Of a DNA stretch of 64,000 nucleotides, positions 34,003-44,100 are shown piece by piece. The position numbers and the translations under genes were made by a program. Source of the DNA: Chloroflexota bacterium. GTDB lineage: Bacteria; Chloroflexota; Dehalococcoidia; Lucifugimonadales; Lucifugimonadaceae. Within the stretch, counting starts at the first letter, position 1, and each line of letters starts with the position of its first letter. The notes below the pieces were generated by a model. The model ran no database searches, was not told where the DNA came from, and saw nothing but the letters and a program-made list of their open reading frames with translations. The stretch is from positions 29,636-93,635 of the forward strand of contig JAJCYY010000087.1 in NCBI GenBank assembly GCA_029262735.1, written 5' to 3'.

Positions 34003-35193
34003 ATGGCAACGTCTCACGAGCCTCGCCGCGGCGCGATCCCTCTATCACTGGCTCATCTGAGAGATTCACAAATCGATGCAGTAATTGGAGCCGCCAAAGA
34101 AGGATTCTTGCTGGTCGATGCCGAACGGCAAATCATCTGGGCGAATCCCGCCCTACGCGCTATGTTCGGACTTGAGTCTGCCGATCTATTGGGGCGATCC
34201 TCCAGTGAACTCAGGTCGTTGTTGACTGAGTCCGTCGAAGATCCTGCATCTTTCCTCAGCCGGAACGAAGAGATTTACCAGGACGAGGCGACCATCATTG
34301 AAGACGAAATCGTCAAGATCTCACAACCGCGATCGATCACTACATCCCGAACTTCCGTGCCCGTTGTTTCAAAAGAGGGCGAGTACGTGGGTCGTCTCTG
34401 GATATACAGAGATGTCACCAAGGCCCTTGCGGCCGAACGAGCTAAGGCTGAGCTGGAAGCTACAAATCGTCGACTTGTGGAACTGAGCGAGACAAAGTCG
34501 ATCTTCCTGTCGACCATTTCGCATGAACTGCGTACTCCATTGACAGCTGTTCTGGCGCACTCAGATCTGATCAAACGCCGTCAAGCGTGTTCTGGGAACG
34601 AGAAGGATCTCCAGCACATAGAGGTCATTCTCAGGGGTGGAGAAAGGCTCAAGTCGCTAATCGATGATCTGCTCGATGTTTCGGATTTCGAGTCGACAGT
34701 TATGCGAATCCGTGAATCTAGATTCTTCATCAACGATGCAGTCAGCTCTGCGATCGACTCCATAGCTCCCGTGACTGCACCGAAGCATCAGCGAATCGTA
34801 CTTGAGCAGTGTTCTCCTGACGCTCAAATCGTTAACGATCGAGAAAGATTCGAACAGATACTGGGCAATCTCTTATCGAACGCGAGCAAGTACTCGGTCG
34901 ACGGATCAGTTATCAGAGTCGTTGCCTACATCGACGGGAATGCGGTCAAGGTCTCCGTTAATGACCAAGGAGAAGGTATCGATCAGAGTAACCTTTTTTC
35001 GCTTTTCGAGCCGTTCTACCGAGGGGACGATGAACTCACCCGTTCGACTCAGGGCGCCGGGTTGGGCCTGACGATTTCTCGCAGCCTCGCAAGGGCGATG
35101 AGAGGGGATCTCGAAGTTTCGAGCGAACTCGGGACGGGCTCGACATTCACCTTTGGACTGCCATTGATTGAAGGGGAGTGGATAGCCTCCTAA
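34003..35193 (+). CDS. PAS-containing soluble hybrid-free histidine kinase
   Basis: 396 residues with no membrane segment. A PAS domain (about 25-150: AAKEGFLLVDAERQIIWANP, LLGRSSSELRSL), a linker, then HisKA with FLSTISHELRTPLTAVLAHS and HATPase_c with an N box (NLLSNASKYS), G1 (NDQGEGID) and G2 (GAGLGLTISRSLAR). No response regulator is adjacent, so it is an orphan. An overlapping frame from 33894 (EDLEVDSTDAHEDVMTLVRF) may be a lost N-terminal extension. The kinase core resembles the GAF kinase at 50784. Confidence 0.88.
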   Translation: MATSHEPRRGAIPLSLAHLRDSQIDAVIGAAKEGFLLVDAERQIIWANPALRAMFGLESADLLGRSSSELRSLLTESVEDPASFLSRNEEIYQDEATIIEDEIVKISQPRSITTSRTSVPVVSKEGEYVGRLWIYRDVTKALAAERAKAELEATNRRLVELSETKSIFLSTISHELRTPLTAVLAHSDLIKRRQACSGNEKDLQHIEVILRGGERLKSLIDDLLDVSDFESTVMRIRESRFFINDAVSSAIDSIAPVTAPKHQRIVLEQCSPDAQIVNDRERFEQILGNLLSNASKYSVDGSVIRVVAYIDGNAVKVSVNDQGEGIDQSNLFSLFEPFYRGDDELTRSTQGAGLGLTISRSLARAMRGDLEVSSELGTGSTFTFGLPLIEGEWIAS

Positions 35194-35209
35194 CGGAGGA
35201 GACGTCGAA

Positions 35210-36157
35210 GGATCTGTCAGAACTCAGGTCCCATGCTGATTCTTGGACGAGTTGAAGCGCCGGTGGAGCCGCTGATTAAGCAGACAGCTCGGCCATTAGT
35301 GTCGACCATTTCGTCCTGAAGATCTGCCGCCTGTCTGATGCTGAAACACTCACTCCGTCCGATCTCTGACTCCTGAGGAAGTTTCTCAATTCATCGAACG
35401 CAGTACAGAACCGGCTGGCTGACTCGAATCGTTTGAAACCCAGCATCGGGTAGTAACGCTGCTTGATGTGCCGATGATTCTGCTCCATACGGTTGTTTAG
35501 ATAGCGGCTATGTCGATGCCAGGCCTTACGCCCGACAAATCCACCGAATGGCCTTGGTGTATGCAGGGTGCTTATCCGTGGTCAGGCGAAACGGCCTGTG
35601 ATCAGAAATGGCTAGCAGTCTTCGAAGATATCGTCGAGCAGCATGCTTATCTCGTTTTTCGCTGAGCATGGAGTCCAGTAGGTTGCCGTCTCGATCAATA
35701 GCCCGGTACAGATAGCACCAGCGTCCGCTGACCTTCACATAAGTCTCGTCCAGATACCAGGAACGGCCGGATCGCCCGTGTCGTTTCTTTCGAAGGTTCT
35801 CAGCAACATGCGGTGCGAAGCGGAACTCCCAGGTCCGAATGGTCTCGTAGCTGACCTCGAAACCGCGCTGGAGTAATAGTTCGGCGACGTCCCTGAATCC
35901 AAGCTTGTAGCGGAGTCGCCAAAGCACCGCCATGAGAACGATATCTGTTGGGAACTGAAGATCGTTGAACGGTGTTCCTGTGCGTTCATTGAACTGGCGT
36001 CGGCATGAATTGCAGAAATAGATTCGATAGCCGAGGGAGGTACGTCGACGCCGTTTCGTGATCGATTCAGACCGGCAGTGCGGGCATGACATTGGCAGCT
36101 CCTCGTCTGGTTTCAGACGATGCTACCTAGCCAGGAAACTGAGTTCTGACAGAACCC
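35210..36157 (-). mobile_element. IS6-like insertion sequence with complete ends
   Basis: Ends GGATCTGTCAGAACTCAGG at 35210 and CTGAGTTCTGACAGAACC at 36140-36157 (inverted). About 948 bases with one transposase. The terminal repeat itself contains a palindrome (GTTCTG-T-CAGAAC). It is the reference copy for the fragments at 32720 and 40829 and for solo ends elsewhere. Confidence 0.85.
35276..36092 (-). pseudogene. IS6-family transposase split by a frameshift
   Basis: Starts at ATG 36092 with a zinc ribbon (CPHCRS, then CNSCRRQFNERTG), a helix-turn-helix (DVAELLLQRGFEVSYETI) and the DDE core: first Asp in WYLDETYVKVSG, second in LTTDKHPAY. The frame stops at 35526 (WICRA-stop). The rest, including the catalytic Glu (NNRMEQNHRHIK) and the tail (YYPMLGFKRFESA), follows in the +1 frame from about 35533 to 35276. 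Both parts are well preserved, so the shift is recent or programmed; I favour a recent mutation because IS6 elements normally use a single frame. Confidence 0.85.
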
Positions 36158-36412
36158 TGGGATGTCAACGTCTCGCCGAATAACGACTAAAGGACCCGGC
36201 GACCCGAACACTGAAAGTCACCTCAGGCTTTTAGCCTTGCAGGTCTGGTTCGCCATTGATGAACCTGGATCCCAAATAGCAGCAGGTCTCCGTGACCTGA
36301 ACCTGAAGTACGTCCGCTCTGGCGCAAAGCAAGATGCTGAAGCGAAAGTTGATATCGCTCGGCAGGCACTAGTTGAATGCAAGCTCGACGGTTCTGTCAG
36401 AACCAGCTGTGA
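36158..36412. other. Short stretch between IS6-like element and DinB gene, with a solo terminal repeat
   Basis: GGTTCTGTCAGAACC (a perfect 15-base palindrome) lies at 36390-36404. A short open frame (HLRLLALQVWFAIDEPG, RDLNLKYVRSG) may be a relic of a gene, but I do not recognise it. Confidence 0.35.
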
Positions 36413-37309
36413 CTACCCAACCGCAAGCGGTCCCCGACCATCTTTGATCAGCACGTCGTCCGGACCGGGTTCAGCGAATATCTTCGACATCTTCCTCATT
36501 TTCAAGAAGCCTTTCATCTTTATTTGCCGAGTGAGCATCATCCACATCGGGTTGCTCATCTTTCGAGTCATCTTCTCGAAACTCGCAAACGTGGTAGTCA
36601 TCACAACATCAGGGTCCGAAGCACGTCCCGCTTCTAGGCCGCACTTGCCGTCCGCCACTGAAAGTGTCCAAGCTCCACCACCAGGGCCTTCGAAGTTCCA
36701 GACAAGCTTGAACGGCTGAAAGCCAGCATTCTCAGACTTCGCCAGCATCGACATGAACTCCATCATGAACTCTAGACGAGAATGAATAGCCGCCTCAGGC
36801 GGCGCTGGCGTATCGCCGCCACGCCTCAGACGAAGCTCTGCATATTCGCCAACATCATGAACAAGACAGAACATGAGTATGTCGCGTTTAGTCGCCCAGC
36901 CGTATCCAATGGGAAGCCAGGCCTTCGAATCCAAGTCAGCGTCTGTGATCGCAGCGACAGCGGTTAATAGCCCTTCGCGACTGGCGTTGAGCTGATTCCG
37001 TGTCTCAACAACTGTCTGCCCATCTGGTCTCTCAGCGAACTTTCGAGCGTTGTACTCGTCGATGCCCTTTGGAGTGGCGGCCAATTCTTGCTCCGGGGCA
37101 GGAAGGTTCTCCCCTTCAGAAATATTCCGGGCGGCCATTCGTGTCAGATAATTAAGGTGGTAGGGCTGGTCCTCGAAGGTCCAATCTTTGCCGAACTTCC
37201 GTGTCCAATCGGAATCCTGCATGGAGTCCCAAACTGAGTCGTAGTTGCTCCAGACACCTTTCAGATCATCAATGATGGAGTCCAAGGTCCTTTTAGTTGC
37301 TGTTGGCAT
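36413..37309 (-). CDS. DinB-like / SCP2 sterol-carrier two-domain protein
   Basis: 298 residues, ATG 37309 with GGAGGG upstream. The N-terminal ~180 residues form a DinB/mycothiol-maleylpyruvate-isomerase-like four-helix bundle (DDLKGVWSNYDSVWDSMQD; HxxxH-type residues in FCLVHDVGEYAELR). The C-terminal ~100 residues are an SCP2-like lipid-binding domain (FKLVWNFEGPGGGAWTLSV, DPDVVMTTTFASFEKM, MKGFLKMRKMSKIF). The pairing occurs in actinobacterial and Chloroflexota proteins of unknown substrate. It probably acts in the cytoplasm as a metal-dependent transferase or binding protein. Confidence 0.8.
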   Translation of the reverse strand: MPTATKRTLDSIIDDLKGVWSNYDSVWDSMQDSDWTRKFGKDWTFEDQPYHLNYLTRMAARNISEGENLPAPEQELAATPKGIDEYNARKFAERPDGQTVVETRNQLNASREGLLTAVAAITDADLDSKAWLPIGYGWATKRDILMFCLVHDVGEYAELRLRRGGDTPAPPEAAIHSRLEFMMEFMSMLAKSENAGFQPFKLVWNFEGPGGGAWTLSVADGKCGLEAGRASDPDVVMTTTFASFEKMTRKMSNPMWMMLTRQIKMKGFLKMRKMSKIFAEPGPDDVLIKDGRGPLAVG

Positions 37310-37685
37310 AAAGCCCTCCTACGAACATGTGTTTGAGAATCTGCCCTCGAATGGCGGAATGATAGCCCAAGCCACCGCGAGGGCGTCGACCATCTGTGTC
37401 AGGTGGGTAGATTTCGTCGGCCGGTGGCGCATCGGATCAAGAGCCAGAGGCTACTGAACAGCAGAGATTTATCACGGAGCATAAGGAAGTTGTGGTTGAG
37501 GCCCTAACTTCTTAAGACCAGTCGCATCCATCGACGCCACCACCCAGACGACGTTAGCGGAAAAGATACAAGGTCAAATCTCCCCTGCGGAGGGACGATT
37601 CAGGGGTTTCCACTAACGATGACTGCCGCCACTCGGAACTACTCTGTTAGATATTCAGTTTGAATTGCGACAGAGAGAACTAACG
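37310..37685. other. Intergenic stretch with nothing recognised
   Basis: 376 bases between divergent genes. It should contain the promoters of both the DinB-SCP2 gene and the lipoprotein. No clear repeats or remnants were seen. Confidence 0.4.
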
Positions 37686-38801
37686 ATGTGCCGACTAGCT
37701 CCCTTGACGATGATTGTCATCATATTTGCGGTTGCTTGCGGCGGTGCTGAGGCAGGGATTCCCCCGACGCCGACAAGTCCGCTGACACTGTTCAGCACCC
37801 TGGAGGCGATTCCGCCAACACCAGCTCTGACACCCACGGCGACCGCTCTTGCTCTACCAACGATTGTCGCCACCTCGACGGAAACCGCCACACTGCCAAC
37901 TCCGCAATCCGAACCCTCAGTTCGAGTCAACCTTGCCCCTAAATGGGCAGCCGGACAGAGCTGGGGCTACAAACTCGTCAAATCTCAGGAACGCCGGATC
38001 GGCTCTGTCACAACGAGTAACAACACCTCGACCTCAATCGTCAATATCGAAATCCTTGAGGTTACTGGGCTGGGCTTTGTGATCGGCTACACATTGAAGT
38101 CAATTGAACTTCCCGCAACAGGAGTGCTGCTGGCAGATTTACTTGCCCGCGATCTCGCGGAACTGACCATCGACATCACGTTCGAGATCGAAGTTAACTC
38201 GGAAGCGATCATGGTGGGACTTCGGAACTTTGAAGAGATCAAAGCTTCCATAGAGGCCAGCCTTGACCGGCTCTCCGAAGCAATTGAATTGACCGCCTCA
38301 CCGGAGGAAGTCGAGGCATTGCAGGTGCTATTCGATCAGATTCGGGGGACTTATTCGACGGAAATTGGCGTACTTTCATTTGGGCTTCCGGAAATGAGCC
38401 TGTTCTTCACGCCGTTCGGTTGGGACCTCGAAATAGGTGAGTTATACCAGTTGGAGGACACGCTTCCCGCTCCTCTCGGCGGACCTCCAGTCCCTGCCGT
38501 CGCCCACTTTGGAGTGACCGACCCTGATCCCAGTGATTCCATCTACACGTTCAACTGGACACAAGGCTTCGCCGGACGTGCGGCAGAACAAGCGATATTC
38601 GAATCATTATTGATTCTTTCTCTCCAAACAGGCGGTACTCAGCCCACATTTGAAGATGTCCGAGGGATTGAGCGACAGGACGAAGGTGTATTTACACTGG
38701 ATACTGAGAACTGGTCGTTGACGGATTTGCGATTTTTGCAGTACGTGACAAACCAGGGAAGCACTGTCCTCGACAGCACAGAGTTCAGTCTGCTCCCGTA
38801 G
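37686..38801 (+). CDS. Secreted lipoprotein, function unknown
   Basis: 371 residues from ATG 37686 (AGAGAG upstream; frame open to 37665). Signal peptide with lipobox FAVAC, then a Pro/Thr-rich spacer of about 60 residues (PTPTSPLTLF, PTPALTPTATAL) as in other cell-wall-spanning lipoproteins of this window, then a folded domain (APKWAAGQSWGYKLVKSQER ... TEFSLLP). The WxxGQxWxYK opening is seen in several uncharacterised bacterial lipoproteins. No catalytic motif. Confidence 0.75.
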   Translation: MCRLAPLTMIVIIFAVACGGAEAGIPPTPTSPLTLFSTLEAIPPTPALTPTATALALPTIVATSTETATLPTPQSEPSVRVNLAPKWAAGQSWGYKLVKSQERRIGSVTTSNNTSTSIVNIEILEVTGLGFVIGYTLKSIELPATGVLLADLLARDLAELTIDITFEIEVNSEAIMVGLRNFEEIKASIEASLDRLSEAIELTASPEEVEALQVLFDQIRGTYSTEIGVLSFGLPEMSLFFTPFGWDLEIGELYQLEDTLPAPLGGPPVPAVAHFGVTDPDPSDSIYTFNWTQGFAGRAAEQAIFESLLILSLQTGGTQPTFEDVRGIERQDEGVFTLDTENWSLTDLRFLQYVTNQGSTVLDSTEFSLLP

Positions 38802-38932
38802 TTGAGACATTCAAACTGCCTCTGAAATACGCTCTCTACACATATGATCAGCCGTCGCTACTTAACGTAAGCCGAAGCCGCGGGGTAGGCTGCCGTATTG
38901 ACGCGAGTGGATGATGAGGAATATTCCAATTA

Positions 38933-39163
38933 GTCGTTCCATCACAGGTTCCTCACGCGATTACTGGTGAAATCTCAGCATAAATCAGCCTAGAGTTAAA
39001 TATTCAGGGTAAACAAGGACAGCAAACACCTTGAAGGTCAGAGGAGACTAAAAAATCTCCATTCGACCGCTCCGCAGGCAGGTCGTATCCACCGCGGTAC
39101 ACCGCCAACCACTGAAACGGAGCAAGAACAAGTCCCCTACATTCAGTTGGGGGCTTTTCGCGT
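38933..39163 (+). ncRNA. Candidate structured small RNA
   Basis: Three successive stems. GGTC/GACC (39036-39039/39065-39068) encloses GGAGA/TCTCC (39043-39047/39056-39060). GCTCCG/CGGAGC (39069-39074/39118-39123) encloses GCGG/CCGC (39094-39097/39102-39105). AGTCCCC/GGGGGCT is followed by TTTT. A possible promoter (TTGACG, 17 bases, ATATTC) starts at 38898; the 5' end given here is a guess from it. No ORF runs through the stems. The class is unknown. Confidence 0.4.
39131..39163 (+). terminator. Rho-independent terminator closing the candidate RNA
   Basis: AGTCCCC and GGGGGCT pair across an 11-base loop and are followed by TTTTC. Confidence 0.6.
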
Positions 39164-39598
39164 CGTGCGCCATCCGGATACGAGGTCGTGCTTTTTTACA
39201 GCGCGACCGTACAGACTATGCGTGGAATGCTGGTGTGTGGGCGGCTCTGGAGGGGCGGGCCGGTGAGGACAAACTGACCGTGGTTGATGATGCTCCACCT
39301 TCACGTCGAGCACTACTTCGCGTGATCAGAGATAGGCAGGCTGCGAGAGTCAGCGGCCACTACCAATCACCGCAAGGAAGTCTTGAAGTGGGACGAGGTA
39401 AAGCCGCCATGACCATCATGTACTTGGAGCCTTAATGTGCGCACCGAGTGACGTGCCCCTTAGAACCGTTACCACCTATTATCTCGGGTCAGATGATGCG
39501 ATCGAGCACTACGTGCCATCGATCAATGCCCCTTAACGAATAGACTGTCTAGTCTACAGAGCCTTGTGAACGCCGACGGATTACCATCCTCGCTCAAC
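39164..39598. other. Intergenic remainder, no supported gene
   Basis: Contains a second hairpin (GGTCGTGC / GCGCGACC around a T-rich loop, about 39184-39208). A 66-codon open frame at 39235 has no ribosome site and is not convincing. Confidence 0.35.
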
Positions 39599-40570
39599 TT
39601 ACCCGGATTCCACGGTCTGGTCGGCGAATGCCTTCTCAATATCGTTCATCAATTGACCGTGCAATTCTGGGTGCCTAAGCTGGTATTGTTCCAACAACCG
39701 AATGGGTCGCCCCTTGACCTGAGATGAAACACGGTCGGATAACGACCTGCGTGTCTTGCTTATTCTGAATAGCTTCAGCACCCTCTTTTTTTCAATCATT
39801 ACGTCAAGTAATCTACGATTCTGAATCGATGTAATGATTCGGGATACAGCGTTCCCTCGAGGATCGTCACTTGCTGTTCCTATCCAAGTTTTGACAACTT
39901 CGTATACGTTGCCTTGCCAGAAAAGCTCGGACTCAAGACTGCCGTCGGGCCAAGTTGGTAGATAGACTAATCCAGTCATCTTTACAACGTTCGAGCCTAA
40001 CTCAAGCTGCATATTTCCAGCATTTTGTTTCGCCAGCAAAGCGGTTGCTAGATAGCTCGGGATACCCGAACGAGGGGGATCATCGATCTGGATACGGGTG
40101 GCGTCTCGAAAAACCCACTCGCTCTTCGGCATTGCCTCAAAAATATACAGATCACTTGGAGTCAAATCTTTCCAGTCGCCTCGTTTTGAACTTTCGATGG
40201 TGATTACCCAACTATGACCACCAATGGACCACAAAATATTGTGAGCATATGCCTGGACAACGAAGGGGAGACCGAGCGAAGTTGGGCCCGCCACAATGCC
40301 GAGAAAGCCTCCACCGAGAGCACCACAGATACGCCCGTCAGGCGCACTAAATTTTACACCGATGGCCGTTCCACCCACAGCACCGCCTGCTACTGACCCG
40401 ATGAAAAAGAGACCGATCGCACTCTCTGCAATATTGGTTGCTTCGGGAGACAGCATGGCGAACAGGACTCCGCCGATACCGCCGATACCGCCGATACCGC
40501 CGCCAATCATGCCCCCAAACCAGACCTTTACGAACGACTTTTCCGGGTCGTCGTTATGTTGCTGTGCCAT
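39599..40570 (-). CDS. Membrane protein with glycine-zipper helices
   Basis: 323 residues. The N-terminal half has three hydrophobic, Gly-rich stretches (GGIGGIGGIGGVLF, IGLFFIGSVAGGAVGGTAIG, GALGGGFLGIVAGP), followed by a soluble C-terminal domain of about 200 residues with a basic end (KTRRSLSDRVSSQVKG). The (GGI)3 run is encoded by three exact 9-base repeats at 40472-40498, a site prone to length change. Glycine zippers pack helices tightly. No family recognised. Confidence 0.6.
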   Translation of the reverse strand: MAQQHNDDPEKSFVKVWFGGMIGGGIGGIGGIGGVLFAMLSPEATNIAESAIGLFFIGSVAGGAVGGTAIGVKFSAPDGRICGALGGGFLGIVAGPTSLGLPFVVQAYAHNILWSIGGHSWVITIESSKRGDWKDLTPSDLYIFEAMPKSEWVFRDATRIQIDDPPRSGIPSYLATALLAKQNAGNMQLELGSNVVKMTGLVYLPTWPDGSLESELFWQGNVYEVVKTWIGTASDDPRGNAVSRIITSIQNRRLLDVMIEKKRVLKLFRISKTRRSLSDRVSSQVKGRPIRLLEQYQLRHPELHGQLMNDIEKAFADQTVESG

Positions 40571-40621
40571 ATCTTGGAATTCTACCGCTCTCCTCGCTCG
40601 AGATTCCGTCGTTGCCCTAAC

Positions 40622-40785
40622 CTAGCAACCTTGGTCGCTGTAAAACTGGATCGCCCGAACGGAAAGCCCTCTTGCACGCCTGTCGTTGAGGAAGGCATCT
40701 ATCGGGTGGTCGGGGGCACCTGAAAATCCATGTGTCGCGCACGCCCTAGGACCGCACGAGGATCAGAGCAATCGAGATCGATCAT
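40622..40785 (-). pseudogene. Tyrosine recombinase, N-terminal remnant
   Basis: ATG 40785 with AAGGAGA upstream starts MIDLDCSDPRAVLGRARH, then a frameshift near 40730 leads to GAPDHPIDAFLNDRRARGLS and VRAIQFYSD, the SAM-like core-binding domain of XerC/D integrases. It stops at 40622. The catalytic half is absent here, but similar halves lie at 29274 and 50060. Confidence 0.6.
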
Positions 40786-40828
40786 GATGGGTTCTCCTTA
40801 CCATCCCCTCAGCTCCACCACAACAGGG

Positions 40829-40915
40829 GGATCTGTCAGAACTCAGGTCACATGCTGAATCGTGGACGAGTTGAAGCGCCGGTGGAGCCGCTGATCAAGC
40901 TGACAGCTCGGTCTG
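40829..40915. repeat. Solo end of the IS6-like element (~87 bp)
   Basis: GGATCTGTCAGAACTCAGG and the next ~65 bases (GGACGAGTTGAAGCGCCGGT and so on) match 35210-35296 with few changes. The homology stops at about 40915; the rest of the element is missing. Confidence 0.85.
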
Positions 40916-41168
40916 ACTCAAATGAAACTCTGGGACCGAAGGGATGAGAAATTATCGAAGTGGAGTCGCTGGATGAGAACACGACTCGCGCTGGCGCGCA
41001 CATTGCAGCTAGCAGCCTATTTGTAATCACGGCATGCTCACTGCGAACTCTTGCCTTTTTAGACGATGTCTGCGTAAGTTCAACGTGCTTCCGGAACAGC
41101 TAACACTCTTAACGTTCGAGATAGCGCGTTTGCAGGCTTTCAGCGCCAGGGAAGGCGATTTAAGACCA

Positions 41169-44100
41169 ATGAACAGAAATACGCGTTTGTTATTCCGGGC
41201 GAACCTGCTCTCTCCTTACACCGCGGGAAACTTCCACCGCGGGCTTTCCATCTTGTCCTTAGTAGCGGTCGGCCTAGCAACGCTAGCTGCCGGATGGCTA
41301 CTTGTAATGTCAGATCAGGTCGAGCCGGTATCTGGTGAGGAATTCCCGCTGTACGGGATCGACACAGGAACCGACGCGCTGTACATGCTGGACCGTGTTA
41401 CCGGAGATCGCACGCTATTCGGCCGATTGGACCCCTCGGGGCATCCGGACACTAATCTCGCCCCCAACCGCTTCGTCACCCCGACCGGCCTAACGTACGA
41501 CACGTTCACAGACACCATACTGGTCTGGAACAACTCGGCCTGTGTCGATGATTTCGGTGCGCAGTGCGTATCCGCAAACGTACGTACCTCAGGCGACCTT
41601 GTCGAGGTGGATCCTATGACAGGCGTTGGCACACCCATTGGTTCTGAGACCGGCCAGATTCTTTCGGATATTGTGTTTGATCCGGTTACGGGCCAGTTGT
41701 TCGGGATTGGGGCTTCGCTCTGGACGATTGACAGGGATACTGCCGCTATCGCCGAGATCGGCAGGATCAGAATCGAAGGCAGCGCCGGATTCACGGCTTC
41801 TGGAGCCGCGTTCGCGCCAGATGGGACGCTCTACGCGTTGCAGCTGGTGAGTACATTTCCTCAGCCCGACGCCCTGGCGAAGCTGGTCACTATCGACACC
41901 TCAACTGCGTCAGCTACCGTCGTTGGTGAGATTCCCAGTGTGGGCCTGTCAGGCGCTATAGCTTTTCTCGATGATGGCACCCTGCTCGGCAGTGCGTTCT
42001 CAATCGGAATGCTGTTCGATATTGACCCTGCGACAGGCGTGGTGACCAATCCGCGCGGAGATGACATGGCACAGGGCATGACATCACCTGTAACAGCTCG
42101 CCCCTCGTCAGACGACTACGCCCTCGAGTTTGATGGACTGGACGATGTCGCCCGGATGACCGACATCACGGGAGACCTCGATTTTGACGAGAACTTCACC
42201 GTTGAGGCGCGCGTTTGGCCTTACTCAGTCGACACCGAAGGAGCGTTCCGCGCATTCGTGCGTGGATCGTCCAGCACAGTGTTCCCACCACCGGGCGGCA
42301 GCTGGATTCTATTTCAGGACTTCAGAGACGGTTCCGACTTTGGACTCAGCGTATGTGGGCCGTCCTGCAATGCAGCCAAATCTGGGCCCGGTGCGTTGGC
42401 TCCCGGTCAGTGGCACCACGTCGCCGGCACATACGACGGAGCCACAGTTCGCGCTTACCTCAACGGTGTGGAAATTGGCGCTCAGCCCCATTCAGGTAAC
42501 GTCACTGATGTCACGTGGATAATCCTTGGATTGTGGAGTGGCACGTTCGATGGTGTGATCGATGAAGTGCGGCTGTGGGACATCACCCGGTCAGAGGTGG
42601 AGATACTGGCATCGAAGGATTCATCTTTGACCGGCTCAGAACCGGGACTGGTCGGATACTGGCCTCTGGATGATGGAATTGGACAAACCTTTGCTGACGT
42701 TTCAGGCAAAGGTAATCCTGGATTGCTGGGTCTCACCGAAGGTCCTGATGAAGCCGATCCGCGATGGATACTTGTAGACGACCTGTCCATGCCCGGTCCT
42801 GATACCGGGACAGTGACCATTGTTAAGTCGACTAATCCACCTGGTGGTACCAATTTCGGTTTTGCCTCGGATATTCCCGGTGCAGCTAACTTCACACTCG
42901 ATGATGGCGGTTCGCTCATCCTCAATGATGTGCCAGCAGGACCATACGCGATCACGCTGGACGATCCTGCGCCGAGCTATGTCCTGGATTCCATTGTTTG
43001 TGTTGGCGATCGGGAGGCAGCGACGAACGTTTCCGCGCGCCTGGTGACGATCGATGTCGATGCCGGCGAAGACATAGTGTGCACTTTTTCAAGCACACTC
43101 CAATCCGGTTCGATCACGATCGCCAACTTCACTCTTGCGCTGGGCGGCACCGGATTTGGCTACACGAGCGACATTCCCGGCCATACTAATTTCAGCCTTG
43201 ACCACGGCGGTCTACTGGTCCTGGACCCGGTACAGGCCGGAACCTACTCCGTGACGCTGGGCGACCACGCGCCGCAATACCGGCTCGAGGCGATCACATG
43301 CGTTGGGGATCCGGGCACCGTGGTTCACTTTCCTTCGCGCACAGTCACAATCGACCTGGATGCTGGTGAAGCAGTTACCTGTGCCTTTACCAGTACTCGC
43401 CAGACCGGTGACATTACGATTTCCAACTTCACCGCACCGCCCGGTGAGACTGGGTTTGGGTACACGAGCGATATCCCGGGTGGCGAGACGTTCGCACTCA
43501 ACGACGGAGACTCGATTTCGTTCCCTGACCTACTTCGTGGCGACTACACCGTGACGCTGGATGATCACTCCCCGCTGTACTTACTGGAGTCGATCACCTG
43601 TATCGGTGATAGCGGCGTGACCACAGACCTCGCAAACAGGACGGTGACGATCGATCTGGATACTGAAGAGGACGTCACGTGTTCTTTTGGAATCACGCGC
43701 CAGACCGGTGACGTCGCGATAGTCAAAACGACCGTTCCTCCCGGTGGAGTTGATTTTAGTTTCGTGAGTGATGCTCCAGGAAGCGAGCGTTTCAGCCTGA
43801 ACGATGGGGAGATGCGGTCGGTTGTCAGTCAGCCCGCCGGCCCTTACCAGGTCACGATGGACAACCCGTCTCCCTGGTATCAACTTCAGTCGATCAGTTG
43901 CCTTGGTGATCCGGGTGCACTTGTCAGCGTTGCAGGTCGATCTGTTCTTATCGACCTCGATGCGGGTGAAAACGTGACCTGTGAGTTCATAAGCGCCGCT
44001 GCTCCTCCTACACCGGTTACTGCACCGCTGGTCGATACCGGACCCGTTCTCGACGGGGTGCTGACATTCGGCGAATGGGGAACCAGCCCGGCGACGACGG

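Noticed and set aside
33894..34175. Separate 93-codon gene before the PAS kinase
   Set aside because: Overlaps the kinase in another frame; at most its first half is a lost extension of the kinase.
36162..36719. 185-codon plus-strand ORF overlapping the DinB-SCP2 gene
   Set aside because: More than half is antisense to a well-supported gene; the first part may be a relic but has no recognisable family.
39235..39435. 66-codon ORF
   Set aside because: No ribosome site, no conserved features, and it lies just past the terminator of the candidate RNA.
41034..41168. Upstream start of the giant protein
   Set aside because: The first 45 codons of the open frame lack secretion features; ATG 41169 places the hydrophobic signal at a normal distance.
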